Shown here piece after piece: positions 1 to 7,801 of a stretch of 9,608 nucleotides of DNA (position 1 is the stretch's first letter; every line of letters begins with the position of its first letter). Source of the DNA: CAHJXF01 sp038240015. GTDB taxonomy: Bacteria > Pseudomonadota > Gammaproteobacteria > Burkholderiales > Burkholderiaceae_D. Location of the stretch: assembly GCA_038240015.1 (NCBI GenBank), contig JBBSEF010000101.1, forward strand, positions 1 to 9,608, in the 5' to 3' direction. The position numbers and the translations under genes are program-made. Below the pieces are notes generated by a model. It saw only the letters and a program-made list of their open reading frames with translations. It was not told the DNA's origin and made no database searches.

Positions 1-752
1 ATAATTGGGCCGGGAGGCACGAAGAGGGGGGGCTCGAATGGTGCCTCGTGAACCGCCAGCAATCCGAGAAGTAATACCGCGGCGAGCGTGAAGATAAACA
101 ACGCGGCTGATTGCGGCCGCGGTTTTTCCAGGTGCACGACAGCGATGGCGATTTGGGTAATGAGCGCAAGCAGCAGGACGGCCGCCCACTTCGTCACAAC
201 AGTTCGATCGCTACTCAGCACCAGGCGGTCTTCGTGAGCAGCGCGTATTCGCAGGACCATGTCCAGCATCGTCCTTTCGACGCCGACGTCCTTTGAGGTT
301 CCAGGCAGCGCCACTTCTCGCAGAAGTGCATTGAGCGCCGCGTCTGCTTGTAGAGACCTCTCCTGCACCGCAAGGCGGGGCCACTCATCTTCGACAACGG
401 CACGGGCATAGCCGCGAATCGCGGAGCGCAAGCTCTTGTTATCCACCCCGCTTGCGACACTGAGACTGTAGAGTGCAACGAGCGTGTCGCTTTCAGTGAG
501 GACAATACGCTCGGCTTGCTTGTTGCGCTCCCAGATATCGTTCGATAAAAATGCAATCAGCAAACCGAAGATGATAGCGATCGAGCCAAAGAATGGTGCC
601 ACCACCCCCTTGAAGGTCTGGATGTGTCCGCTCAACCTTGATCGGAAAGACAGCCACACCAGCAGAGCTGCTGTCGCAAAGTAGAAGGCGAAGAGAGTCG
701 CGAGAAGCGCGGGGACGGGCAGTTCGAGCCACGCTGTAAACCAGTTTTGCAT
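1..752 (-). CDS. DUF4239 (bestrophin-like) membrane protein, 3' end cut off by window edge
   Basis: I translated this frame directly: it stays open from an ATG at 752 to the left edge, giving 250 codons with no stop. The N-terminus starts MQNWFTAWLELPVPALLATL. Hydrophobic segments lie at about residues 13-36 and 50-69, followed by a soluble stretch of about 120 residues (70-188). Two more hydrophobic segments follow at about 189-206 and 215-233. The visible end (HEAPFEPPLFVPPGPI) resembles the proline-rich tail that follows the last helix in DUF4239 proteins. Four helices around a cytoplasmic loop and a length near 260 residues fit that family, so only a few residues are probably missing. Function is unknown: the 'bestrophin-like' label is fold-based and channel activity is unproven. 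The start is supported by GGAG at 758-761, five bases upstream. Codons such as TTA, CTA, ATA and AGG, scarce in the neighbouring genes, suggest a different history or low expression. Confidence 0.8.
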   Translation of the reverse strand, partial: MQNWFTAWLELPVPALLATLFAFYFATAALLVWLSFRSRLSGHIQTFKGVVAPFFGSIAIIFGLLIAFLSNDIWERNKQAERIVLTESDTLVALYSLSVASGVDNKSLRSAIRGYARAVVEDEWPRLAVQERSLQADAALNALLREVALPGTSKDVGVERTMLDMVLRIRAAHEDRLVLSSDRTVVTKWAAVLLLALITQIAIAVVHLEKPRPQSAALFIFTLAAVLLLGLLAVHEAPFEPPLFVPPGPI

Positions 753-1043
753 GACGGCTCCGGAGACGTTTGCGCGTACCAGCATATTTGCAATCTTCCT
801 ATTTCGCCAATCCGACGAGATTTTCCACGCGTGCATGCCTGCGATTTGAGCTTGTCGGCTTGGATGTGCACCGATTTGTCGAGCGCATGCATGGTTATCG
901 TCGGCACGCAGCGGACCCAGCGGCCGCTTCTGGCCGAATGCAGCATTGTTGAATGACAGAATCCGACCCCCTGCGGAATTCAAACTTGGGCACTATCGAG
1001 GCGAGGCACAATACCGTCATCACGCATCAATGAAGGATCGGCG
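753..1043. other. divergent intergenic region
   Basis: This 291-base spacer separates the minus-strand DUF4239 gene from the plus-strand oxidoreductase gene, so it must hold promoters for both. I see no convincing coding frame: open frames in both directions have no ribosome site or recognisable protein. TGCATGC (832-838) and GCATGCA (885-891) are complementary but far apart. No clear promoter for the plus-strand gene can be read; TTGGGC at 986-991 with CACAAT at 1007-1012 is weak and poorly spaced. An AAGGA ribosome site for the oxidoreductase lies at 1033-1037. Confidence 0.6.
781..810 (-). promoter_or_regulatory. possible sigma70-type promoter for the DUF4239 gene
   Basis: On the minus strand a TTGGCG box (805-810) is followed after 18 bases by TATGCT (781-786). 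This would place transcription start near 774, about 20 bases ahead of the ATG at 752 with its GGAG ribosome site. The match is only partial at both boxes, but this is the most AT-rich part of the divergent spacer and the position is right. Confidence 0.25.
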
Positions 1044-4000
1044 ATGAACGAATCGCAACTCGGCGCGGCACAACCGCTGTCGACCACCGACGCCACCCAT
1101 GCGTCGAGCAGCATCCAGTCGCAGCCTGTCCCGTCCAACACCCAAGTCGTCGATGTGCGCCTCGACTATCAACTCGCCGACAACCTCACGGCATTGAACG
1201 GCCAGGTATTCCTGACCGGTACGCAGGCGCTGGTGCGCCTGCCGCTGATGCAGCGTGCGCTCGATCGCGCACGCGGTCTGAACAGCGCGGGCTATGTCAG
1301 CGGCTATCGCGGATCGCCGCTGGGTGCGGTCGATCAGCAGATGTGGAAAGCGAAAAAGCTGCTCGAGCCCAACGACATCCGCTTTCTCGCCGCGATCAAC
1401 GAAGAGCTCGCGGCAACCTCGGTGATCGGCACGCAGCAGGTGGAGATGGATCCGGATCGCACCGTCGATGGTGTGTTCGCGCTCTGGTACGGCAAGGGAC
1501 CCGGCGTCGATCGCGCGGGCGATGCCTTGAAGCACGGCAACGCGTACGGCTCGTCGCCGCACGGCGGCGTGCTGGTGGTTGCGGGTGACGATCACGGCTG
1601 CATGTCGTCGTCAATGCCGCATCAAAGCGACCTCGCGATGCAGGCGTGGAGCATGCCGGTCCTGAATCCTTGCAACGTCGCCGAGGTGCTCGAGTTCGGT
1701 CTCTACGGCTGGGCGTTGTCGCGCTTCTCGGGAACGTGGGTCGGCTTGAAAGCGATCTCGGAAACGATCGAGAGCGGATCGACCGTCGATCTCGATCGCC
1801 TGACGACGACGTTCGAGCCGCCGCTCGATTTCGTCGCACCTGCCGGTGGCCTGCACTATCGCTGGCCCGACCTGCCCAGTCTCGTGATCGAAGAACGCTT
1901 GACACACAAGCTCGATGCGGTGCGCGCGTTCGCGAAGAACGCGACGATCGACAAATCCATCGTCGCTGCACCGGATGCCGACATCGGCATCGTCACCTGC
2001 GGCAAGGCGCATCTCGATCTGCTCGAAGCTTTTCGTCGTCTCGATCTTTCGCTTGCCGATCTCGAACACGAGGGCGTGCGCATCTACAAGATCGGACTGA
2101 GCTTCCCGATCGAGCCGCAGCGCATGCGAGCGTTCGCGCAAGGGCTGAAGCACATCCTCGTCATCGAAGAGAAAGCGCCGGTGGTCGAGCGCCAGATCAA
2201 GGAGTTGTTCTACAACCAGGACGCAGGCACTCGTCCGATGGTGCTCGGCAAGGCCGATGCCTCGGGTGCGCCGCTGCTCTCGGCGATCGGCGAACTGCGG
2301 CCGTCACGCGTGATGCCCGTCGTGGCCGAGTGGCTCGCGCACCATCGCCCGCAACTGGATCGACGCGCGCGCGTGATCGACTTCCTCGCGCCGTCGCTGT
2401 TGTCGAACGAAGGCGACGCGGTGCGGCGCGTGCCTTATTTCTGCTCGGGCTGCCCGCACAACTCGTCGACCAAGGTGCCCGAGGGCTCGCACGCGCAGGC
2501 TGGCATCGGCTGCCACTTCATGGCGTCGTGGATGCCCGAGCGTCCCACCACCGGCCTGATCCAGATGGGCGGCGAGGGCGTCGATTGGGTCGCGCATTCG
2601 ATGTTTACGACGACGCCGCATGTCTTTCAGAATCTGGGCGACGGCACCTACTATCACTCGGGCTACCTCGCGGTCCGGCAGGCGATCGCGGCCAACGCCA
2701 ACGTCACTTACAAGATTCTCTTCAACGACGCGGTCGCGATGACCGGCGGGCAGCCGGTCGATGGCCCGCTCAGCGTGCTCGCGATCGCGCGACAGGTCGA
2801 TTCCGAAGGTGCGAAACGCGTGGTCGTCGTCAGCGACGAGCCCGAGAAGCACGATGAGTATCGCTCGCGCTTTCCGAAGGGCACGACCTTTCATCACCGT
2901 TCGGAACTCGATCGCGTGCAGCGCGAGTTGCGCGAGATCAGCGGCGTGACGGTGCTGATCTACGACCAGACTTGCGCAGCCGAGAAGCGGCGACGTCGCA
3001 AGAAGCACGAGTACCCCGACCCGCCGCGCCGCGTATTCATCAACACCGCGGTGTGCGAAGGCTGTGGCGATTGCGGCGAACAATCGAACTGTCTGTCGAT
3101 CGTTCCGGTCGAGACCGCGTTCGGTCGCAAGCGCATGATCGAACAGCCGTCGTGCAACAAGGATTACTCGTGCGTGAACGGCTTCTGCCCGAGCTTCGTG
3201 TCCGTACACGGCGGCAACGTGCGCATGTGGGACGGCGGGCGCGCCAGCGAGAGCGGTGACCCGACGCACTCGCTTGAACGCGATAGCGGCGAGAGCCGCT
3301 TGCCGGTCGGCGCCGATCCGCCCGTCGCGCATGCCGGTCATGCGGCGAGCGTATTCGAGCGCCTGCACGAGCTCGTCGACGCGCTGTCGATGCCTGCGAC
3401 GCATGTCTGGGACGCGCCTTACGACCTGCTCGTCGCGGGCGTGGGCGGCACCGGCGTCGTCACGGTCGGCGCGTTGATCGCGATGGCCGCGAACCTCGAA
3501 GGCAAGAGCGCGTCGGTGCTCGACTTCATGGGCTTCGCGCAGAAGGGCGGCATGGTGTTGTCGTATGTGCGCGTGGCCGACATCGCATCGCGTCTGAATC
3601 AGGTGCGCATCGACACGCAACAGGCCGATGCGATCCTCGCGTGCGACATGGTGGTCGGCGCCAGCAACGATGCGCTGCAGACGGCCAAGCACGGCCGCAC
3701 GCGCATCCTCGTCAACACCCACGAGATCCACACCGCGAGTTTCGTTCACGACCCCGACGCGAACCTGCACGGTGATGCACTGCTCGCGAAGATGCGCTAC
3801 GCGGTGGGCGATGAACGCGTGACGACGTGCGACGCGCAGCGCCTGTCGCAACAACTGCTGGGCGACACCATCGGCGCGAACATCTGCATGATGGGTTTCG
3901 CGTGGCAGCTCGGTCTCGTGCCGCTCGGTCTCGCGTCGCTGTCGCGCGCGATCGAACTGAATGGCATTGCGATCGAGATGAACCGTTCGGCGTTCGCGCT

Positions 4001-4817
4001 CGGTCGGCTCGCTGCGTTCGACGCGAAGGCGGTCGACGCGTTGCTCGCGCCGAGCGCTCCCCTGTCGATCGAGCCCGACGCGGTAGATGATCTCGATGCA
4101 CTCGTCGTGCAGCGAGAAGCATTTCTCACCGACTACCAGAACGCGGCCTACGCGCGCCGCTATCGCGCGTTGGTCGATCGCGTGCAAGCAGTCGAGCGAG
4201 CGAGCGGGAAGAGCGAATGGGAACTGCCCCTCACCCGCGCGGTCGCGCGCAACTACGCGAAGCTGATGGCCTACAAGGACGAGTACGAAGTCGCGCGCCT
4301 GTTTACCGACGGTTCGTTTCAGCGCCAGCTCGACGCGCAATTCGACGGAGACTACCGGCTCGAATTCCACATGGCGCCGCCGCTGTTGTCGAAACCCGGA
4401 CCGCACGGCGAGCCGGCAAAAAAGATGCGATTCGGCCGGTGGATGATGCCGGTTCTGCGAATACTTGCCAAAGGCAAGCATCTGCGCGGCACCGCGTTCG
4501 ACCCCTTCGGCTATCTGCTCGATCGTCGCGTCGAACGCGAACTGATCGCCGACTATGAGCGAACCATCGCGTCGCTGCTGCCCAAGCTCTCGCCAGAAAC
4601 ATCCGCGACGATCGCGACGATCGCGGCTCTGCCCAAACGCATCCGCGGCTACGGCCACGTCAAGCTCGCGAGTCTGCGTGCTGCCAAGGATCTCGAGCGC
4701 GAGATGCTGGCCCGACTGGGCCTGCCGTTCGAGTCCGGCGACGCGATCAGGCATGCGTTGCGCCGCGCGAAGCCCGCGTCCAAGCTCGAGGCGATCCCGG
4801 TGGTCGTCAGTCGATGA
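1044..4817 (+). CDS. indolepyruvate ferredoxin oxidoreductase family protein (fused alpha-gamma 2-oxoacid oxidoreductase)
   Basis: A 1257-residue cytoplasmic enzyme expected to decarboxylate a 2-oxoacid (indolepyruvate, phenylpyruvate or similar) to the acyl-CoA, passing electrons to a ferredoxin. The N-terminal pyrimidine-binding domain starts near residue 55 (GYRGSPLG about 87; GDDHGCMSSS from 181). FCSGCPHNSS (466-475) opens the thiamine-diphosphate domain, with GDGTYYHSG (532-540) and NDAVAMTGGQP (561-571). An iron-sulfur insert has C671, C674, C677, C683, C704, C710 and C715. The gamma domain begins near 794 with a GVGGTGVV loop (799-806). The last 240 residues match the DUF6537-type extension of the long fused form. 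The start is set by AAGGA at 1033-1037, six bases before the ATG. The first 35 or so residues are rich in Ser, Thr and Gln and probably disordered. The exact substrate cannot be read from sequence. In aerobes such enzymes usually serve aromatic or branched amino-acid breakdown. The gene is intact, with a 97-base gap to ltnD, and may be a separate unit. Confidence 0.93.
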   Translation: MNESQLGAAQPLSTTDATHASSSIQSQPVPSNTQVVDVRLDYQLADNLTALNGQVFLTGTQALVRLPLMQRALDRARGLNSAGYVSGYRGSPLGAVDQQMWKAKKLLEPNDIRFLAAINEELAATSVIGTQQVEMDPDRTVDGVFALWYGKGPGVDRAGDALKHGNAYGSSPHGGVLVVAGDDHGCMSSSMPHQSDLAMQAWSMPVLNPCNVAEVLEFGLYGWALSRFSGTWVGLKAISETIESGSTVDLDRLTTTFEPPLDFVAPAGGLHYRWPDLPSLVIEERLTHKLDAVRAFAKNATIDKSIVAAPDADIGIVTCGKAHLDLLEAFRRLDLSLADLEHEGVRIYKIGLSFPIEPQRMRAFAQGLKHILVIEEKAPVVERQIKELFYNQDAGTRPMVLGKADASGAPLLSAIGELRPSRVMPVVAEWLAHHRPQLDRRARVIDFLAPSLLSNEGDAVRRVPYFCSGCPHNSSTKVPEGSHAQAGIGCHFMASWMPERPTTGLIQMGGEGVDWVAHSMFTTTPHVFQNLGDGTYYHSGYLAVRQAIAANANVTYKILFNDAVAMTGGQPVDGPLSVLAIARQVDSEGAKRVVVVSDEPEKHDEYRSRFPKGTTFHHRSELDRVQRELREISGVTVLIYDQTCAAEKRRRRKKHEYPDPPRRVFINTAVCEGCGDCGEQSNCLSIVPVETAFGRKRMIEQPSCNKDYSCVNGFCPSFVSVHGGNVRMWDGGRASESGDPTHSLERDSGESRLPVGADPPVAHAGHAASVFERLHELVDALSMPATHVWDAPYDLLVAGVGGTGVVTVGALIAMAANLEGKSASVLDFMGFAQKGGMVLSYVRVADIASRLNQVRIDTQQADAILACDMVVGASNDALQTAKHGRTRILVNTHEIHTASFVHDPDANLHGDALLAKMRYAVGDERVTTCDAQRLSQQLLGDTIGANICMMGFAWQLGLVPLGLASLSRAIELNGIAIEMNRSAFALGRLAAFDAKAVDALLAPSAPLSIEPDAVDDLDALVVQREAFLTDYQNAAYARRYRALVDRVQAVERASGKSEWELPLTRAVARNYAKLMAYKDEYEVARLFTDGSFQRQLDAQFDGDYRLEFHMAPPLLSKPGPHGEPAKKMRFGRWMMPVLRILAKGKHLRGTAFDPFGYLLDRRVERELIADYERTIASLLPKLSPETSATIATIAALPKRIRGYGHVKLASLRAAKDLEREMLARLGLPFESGDAIRHALRRAKPASKLEAIPVVVSR

Positions 4818-4881
4818 GGGGGAACGTGCGATCGGGCTCGAGCGGACTCGGCAACGACAACGAGGTCGGACGCGTGGCCGC

Positions 4882-4897
4882 ACGATCGGTCGATCGT
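4882..4897. promoter_or_regulatory. perfect 7-bp palindrome upstream of ltnD, possible operator
   Basis: ACGATCG and CGATCGT flank a two-base centre, giving a 16-base perfect inverted repeat. It sits in the 97-base gap after the oxidoreductase gene and ends only two bases before the ltnD ribosome site (AAGGGG, 4900-4905). A dimeric repressor site here could control the tetronate cluster. CGATCG words are frequent in this GC-rich sequence, so chance is a real alternative. Confidence 0.25.
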
Positions 4898-4914
4898 CGA
4901 AGGGGACAGGCATC

Positions 4915-5799
4915 GTGAGCAATGTGGGCGTGATCGGCCTTGGGGCGATGGGCTGCGGCATGGCGAAGTCGTTGCGGCGAGCTGGTTATTCGGTGTACGT
5001 CTGCGACGCGCGGCAGGATATAGCCGACGCGTTCTCCGTCGAAGGCGGCACGGCGTGCGCCACGCCGGCCGAACTGGCGCGCCACTGCGACGTACTGGTA
5101 TCGGTAGTCGTCAATGCGGAGCAGACCGAAACGGTCCTGTTCGGCGACCATGGCGCCGCTGCGGCGATGCCGCGCGGGAGCGTCTTCGTGATGTGCTCGA
5201 CCGTCGACCCGAACTGGTCGGTCGCGCTCGAGGCGCGGCTGGAAGCGCTCGGGATCCTGTACCTCGACGCGCCGATCTCCGGGGGCGCAGCGAAGGCTGC
5301 ATCGGGAGAGATGACCATGATGACCGCCGGCAAACCGGAGGCCTATGCACGTTGCGAGCCGCTACTCGAGGCGATGGCGGCCAGGGTCTACAAGCTGGGC
5401 GACCGCGCGGGCAACGGCAGCAAGGTGAAGATCATCAATCAGCTGCTCGCGGGCGTGCACATCGCCGCCGCGGCCGAGGCGATGGCGCTCGGGCTTCGCG
5501 AGGGTGTGGACGCGGCCGCGTTGTACGAGGTGATCACGCACAGCGCGGGCAACAGCTGGATGTTCGAGAACCGCATGGCCCATGTGCTCGCGGGCGATTA
5601 CACGCCGCTGTCGGCGGTCGACATCTTCGTCAAGGATCTGGGCCTGGTGCTCGACACCGCGCGCGCCACCAGATTCCCGTTGCCCCTGGCGAGCACCGCG
5701 CACCAGATGTTCATGCAGGCCTCGAGCGCGGGCTTCGGCCGCGAAGACGATGCGGCGGTCATCAAGATATTCCCCGGCATCGAACTGCCGAAGCCTTGA
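4915..5799 (+). CDS. ltnD: L-threonate dehydrogenase (beta-hydroxyacid dehydrogenase family)
   Basis: A 294-residue NAD-dependent dehydrogenase that oxidises L-threonate at C2 to 2-oxo-tetronate, the first step of L-threonate catabolism. The N-terminal Rossmann fold shows GLGAMG at residues 8-13. The substrate-binding signature DAPISGG is at 118-124. The catalytic lysine is most likely K172 in the K-I-I-N-Q context (172-176), after the G-N-G-S turn. Length matches the family (about 300). The GTG start at 4915 is chosen because AAGGGG lies at 4900-4905 and because the Rossmann strand follows at once (MSNVGVIGLG). The same frame is open far upstream, but that part overlaps the oxidoreductase gene and is not homologous. 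The neighbouring kinase and decarboxylase favour LtnD over relatives such as tartronate semialdehyde reductase or 3-hydroxyisobutyrate dehydrogenase. The symbol rests on family resemblance plus context. Confidence 0.88.
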   Translation: MSNVGVIGLGAMGCGMAKSLRRAGYSVYVCDARQDIADAFSVEGGTACATPAELARHCDVLVSVVVNAEQTETVLFGDHGAAAAMPRGSVFVMCSTVDPNWSVALEARLEALGILYLDAPISGGAAKAASGEMTMMTAGKPEAYARCEPLLEAMAARVYKLGDRAGNGSKVKIINQLLAGVHIAAAAEAMALGLREGVDAAALYEVITHSAGNSWMFENRMAHVLAGDYTPLSAVDIFVKDLGLVLDTARATRFPLPLASTAHQMFMQASSAGFGREDDAAVIKIFPGIELPKP

Positions 5800-5807
5800 A
5801 CGACCTC

Positions 5808-7136
5808 ATGAGCGACCGCGTGGGCAACATCACGGGCAACGTCCTTCTCGGCTGCATCGCCGACGACTTCACCGGCGCCACCGATCTGGCCAGCAACCTC
5901 GTGCGCGCGGGCATGCGCACCGTGCAGACGATCGGCATTGCGGACGATGCTGCGGCGATCGACGCCGACGCGGTGGTCGTCGCGCTGAAGTCGCGAACCG
6001 TTCCGGCCGGCTAGGCCGTGTCGCAGTCCGTGGCCGCATGCCGCTGGCTGCGTTCGCTGGGCGTGCGGCAGATCTACTTCAAGGTCTGCTCCACCTTCGA
6101 CTCCACGCCCGACGGCAACATCGGCCCCGTGATGGAGGCGCTGATGGATGAGCTCGGCTGCGGTTTCAGCATCGTCACGCCGGCCTTCCCGGACAACGGA
6201 CGCACGGTGTTCAAGGGACACCTGTTCGTAGGCGACGTGCTGCTTTCCGACAGCGGCATGCGCGATCATCCGCTGACTCCGATGACCGACTCCAATCTCG
6301 TGCGCGTCCTGCAGGCGCAACTCGACCCGGCCCGCGGCCGTCGGGTCGGCCTGCTCGATCATCGCTGCATCGGCAGCGAGCCAGCCGTCATCGCACACCG
6401 CATCGCCGAGTTGCAAGCGCAGGGATACGCGCTGGCGATCGCCGATGCCGTGAGCAATGAGGATCTGATGCGGCTGGGCGCGGCTGTCAGCGACCTGCCG
6501 CTGGTCTGCGCCGGATCGGGCCTGGCGATCGGCCTGCCCGCCAACTGGGGCATTTCTCCGTCGACCGATTCGGCGCGCCTTCCTGCCGCGCGCGGGCACA
6601 AGGCGATCGTGTCGGGCAGTTGTTCGCACGCGACCAACGCGCAGGTGTCGCACTTCGTCGAGGCCGGCGGTGCGGCGCGCGCACTCGACCCATTGGCCCT
6701 CGCGACCCACGAGGACGCACTCGAAGCAATCGTCGCCGAATTGGCTGAGTGGGCTGAGGGCGAATGGCGCGTGCGGCCAGACCAGCCGGTGCTGATCTAC
6801 AGCACGGCGACTGCGGATGCGGTGCGGGCGGTGCAGGCGCGTCTCGGCGTCGCGCGGGGTGGTGCGCTGGTCGAGCAGGCGCTGGCCGCCGCTGCACGTG
6901 AGCTGGTGGCGCGCGGGGCGCGGCAACTCGTCGTAGCCGGGGGCGAGACCTCGGGCGCCTGCGTGCACGCGCTCGAGATCGCTCAGTTGCGGATCGGTAG
7001 CCAGATCGATCCCGGCGTGCCCTGGTGCCACGCGGTCTCCCGCATCGCGAACGGAGAGGGCATGCACATCGCGCTCAAGTCGGGCAACTTCGGCAGCGAA
7101 GATTTCTTTATCAAGGCCTTTGCGGAGCTCGCATGA
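5808..7136 (+). pseudogene. otnK: 3-oxo-tetronate kinase interrupted by an in-frame amber codon
   Basis: OtnK (DUF1537, four-carbon acid-sugar kinase family) phosphorylates 3-oxo-tetronate to 3-oxo-tetronate 4-phosphate. The frame has 442 codons before its stop, near the family's usual 420-430. The substrate domain begins with the conserved DDFTGATD (19-26). After V-P-A-G (65-68), codon 69 is TAG (6012-6014). The same frame then continues intact through KVCSTFDSTPDGNIGPV, VSGSCS (268-273), GGETSGA (378-384) and GNFGSEDFF (426-434). There is no shift or gap, so one substitution (for example from GAG, CAG or AAG) explains it. The ATG at 5808 lies 8 bases after the ltnD stop with a weak ribosome site, so translation is probably coupled. 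The end overlaps the otnC start (ATGA). A restart at GTG 6018 (codon 71) would lack the DDFTGATD substrate loop. Either the gene is recently inactivated, or the stop is read through, or it is a sequencing error. Confidence 0.85.
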
Positions 7137-7789
7137 CCGAAGCGGAACTGCGTCTCGAAATCTGTCGCGTCGGTCGCTCGCTGTTCGAGCGCGGTTTCGT
7201 CCACGCCAGCGCGGGTAACATCAGCGTGCGCCTGTCGGACGGATTCCTGATCACGCCCACCGACGCGTGCCTCGGCTTCCTGGACCCCGAGCGATTGTCC
7301 AAGGTCGCGCCCGATGGCGTGCAATCGAGCGGCGACCCGGCCAGCAAGACGCTGGCACTGCACCGCCGGATCTACGCCGCGGATGCCGAGGCCCACTGCG
7401 TGATCCACACGCATTCGACGCACCTCGTCGCGCTCTCGCTGGCCGGCGTGTGGAGTGCGGAAGACATCGTGCCGCCGATCACGCCCTACTACGTGATGAA
7501 GGTTGGCCACGTGCCGCTGATCGAGTACTACAGTCCCGGAGATCCGGCCGCAGGCGAGCGCGTTGCCGAGGCGATCGCTCGTTTCCGCGCGCGCGGCACA
7601 CCGATCCGCGCCGTGTTGCTCGAGCGCCTCGGACCCAACGTGTGGCACCGCACGCCCGCCGCCGCGATGGCCACGCTCGAAGAGCTCGAACAGACCGCGC
7701 GCCTGTGGCTGATCACGCGGCCCAGGCCCGCCGCGCTTACGCAAGCCCGCATCGATGAATTGCGCGCGCGCTTCGGCGCGTCGTGGTAG
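7133..7789 (+). CDS. otnC: 3-oxo-tetronate 4-phosphate decarboxylase (class II aldolase family)
   Basis: A 218-residue member of the class II aldolase/adducin family. OtnC decarboxylates 3-oxo-tetronate 4-phosphate to dihydroxyacetone phosphate, linking tetronate breakdown to glycolysis. The family fold is clear: ASAGNIS near residue 24, TPTDACLG near 43, the metal-binding H-T-H-S-T-H at 92-97, and PPITPYYVMKVGHVPLI in the middle. The start overlaps the kinase stop as ATGA (7133-7136), which implies translational coupling. In fuculose-phosphate aldolase the other two metal ligands are Glu73 and His155. The aligned positions here read T73 (in SKTLALH) and L166 (in LLERLGPNVWH, where many relatives have NHGP). 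This may be normal for this branch or may be damage. The frame is open and well conserved. Assignment over other class II aldolases rests largely on ltnD and otnK next to it. Confidence 0.85.
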   Translation: MTEAELRLEICRVGRSLFERGFVHASAGNISVRLSDGFLITPTDACLGFLDPERLSKVAPDGVQSSGDPASKTLALHRRIYAADAEAHCVIHTHSTHLVALSLAGVWSAEDIVPPITPYYVMKVGHVPLIEYYSPGDPAAGERVAEAIARFRARGTPIRAVLLERLGPNVWHRTPAAAMATLEELEQTARLWLITRPRPAALTQARIDELRARFGASW

Positions 7790-7801
7790 CCAGGCTTTGG
7801 C

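Noticed and set aside
215..556. Minus-strand frame inside the left-end gene
   Set aside because: It is an alternative frame of the DUF4239 gene. The true frame gives membrane helices and the family C-terminus, while this one gives no coherent protein.
832..891. TGCATGC and GCATGCA as arms of a regulatory hairpin
   Set aside because: The arms are 46 bases apart and each is nearly self-complementary, so the pairing is not meaningful.
4555..4914. A long N-terminal extension of LtnD
   Set aside because: The extra residues overlap the oxidoreductase gene in another frame and lack homology. The GTG at 4915 has a ribosome site and is followed directly by the Rossmann fold.
2304..4961. Very long minus-strand open frame (885 codons) opposite the oxidoreductase gene
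   Set aside because: It is rich in Arg, His, Asp and Val with no recognisable domain, and lies exactly antisense to a well-conserved enzyme. It is an artefact of the GC-biased codon use of the plus-strand gene.
6018..7136. An independent kinase gene starting at GTG 6018
   Set aside because: The frame upstream of the TAG encodes the conserved N-terminus of the same protein, so 6018 is inside an interrupted gene and has no good ribosome site.
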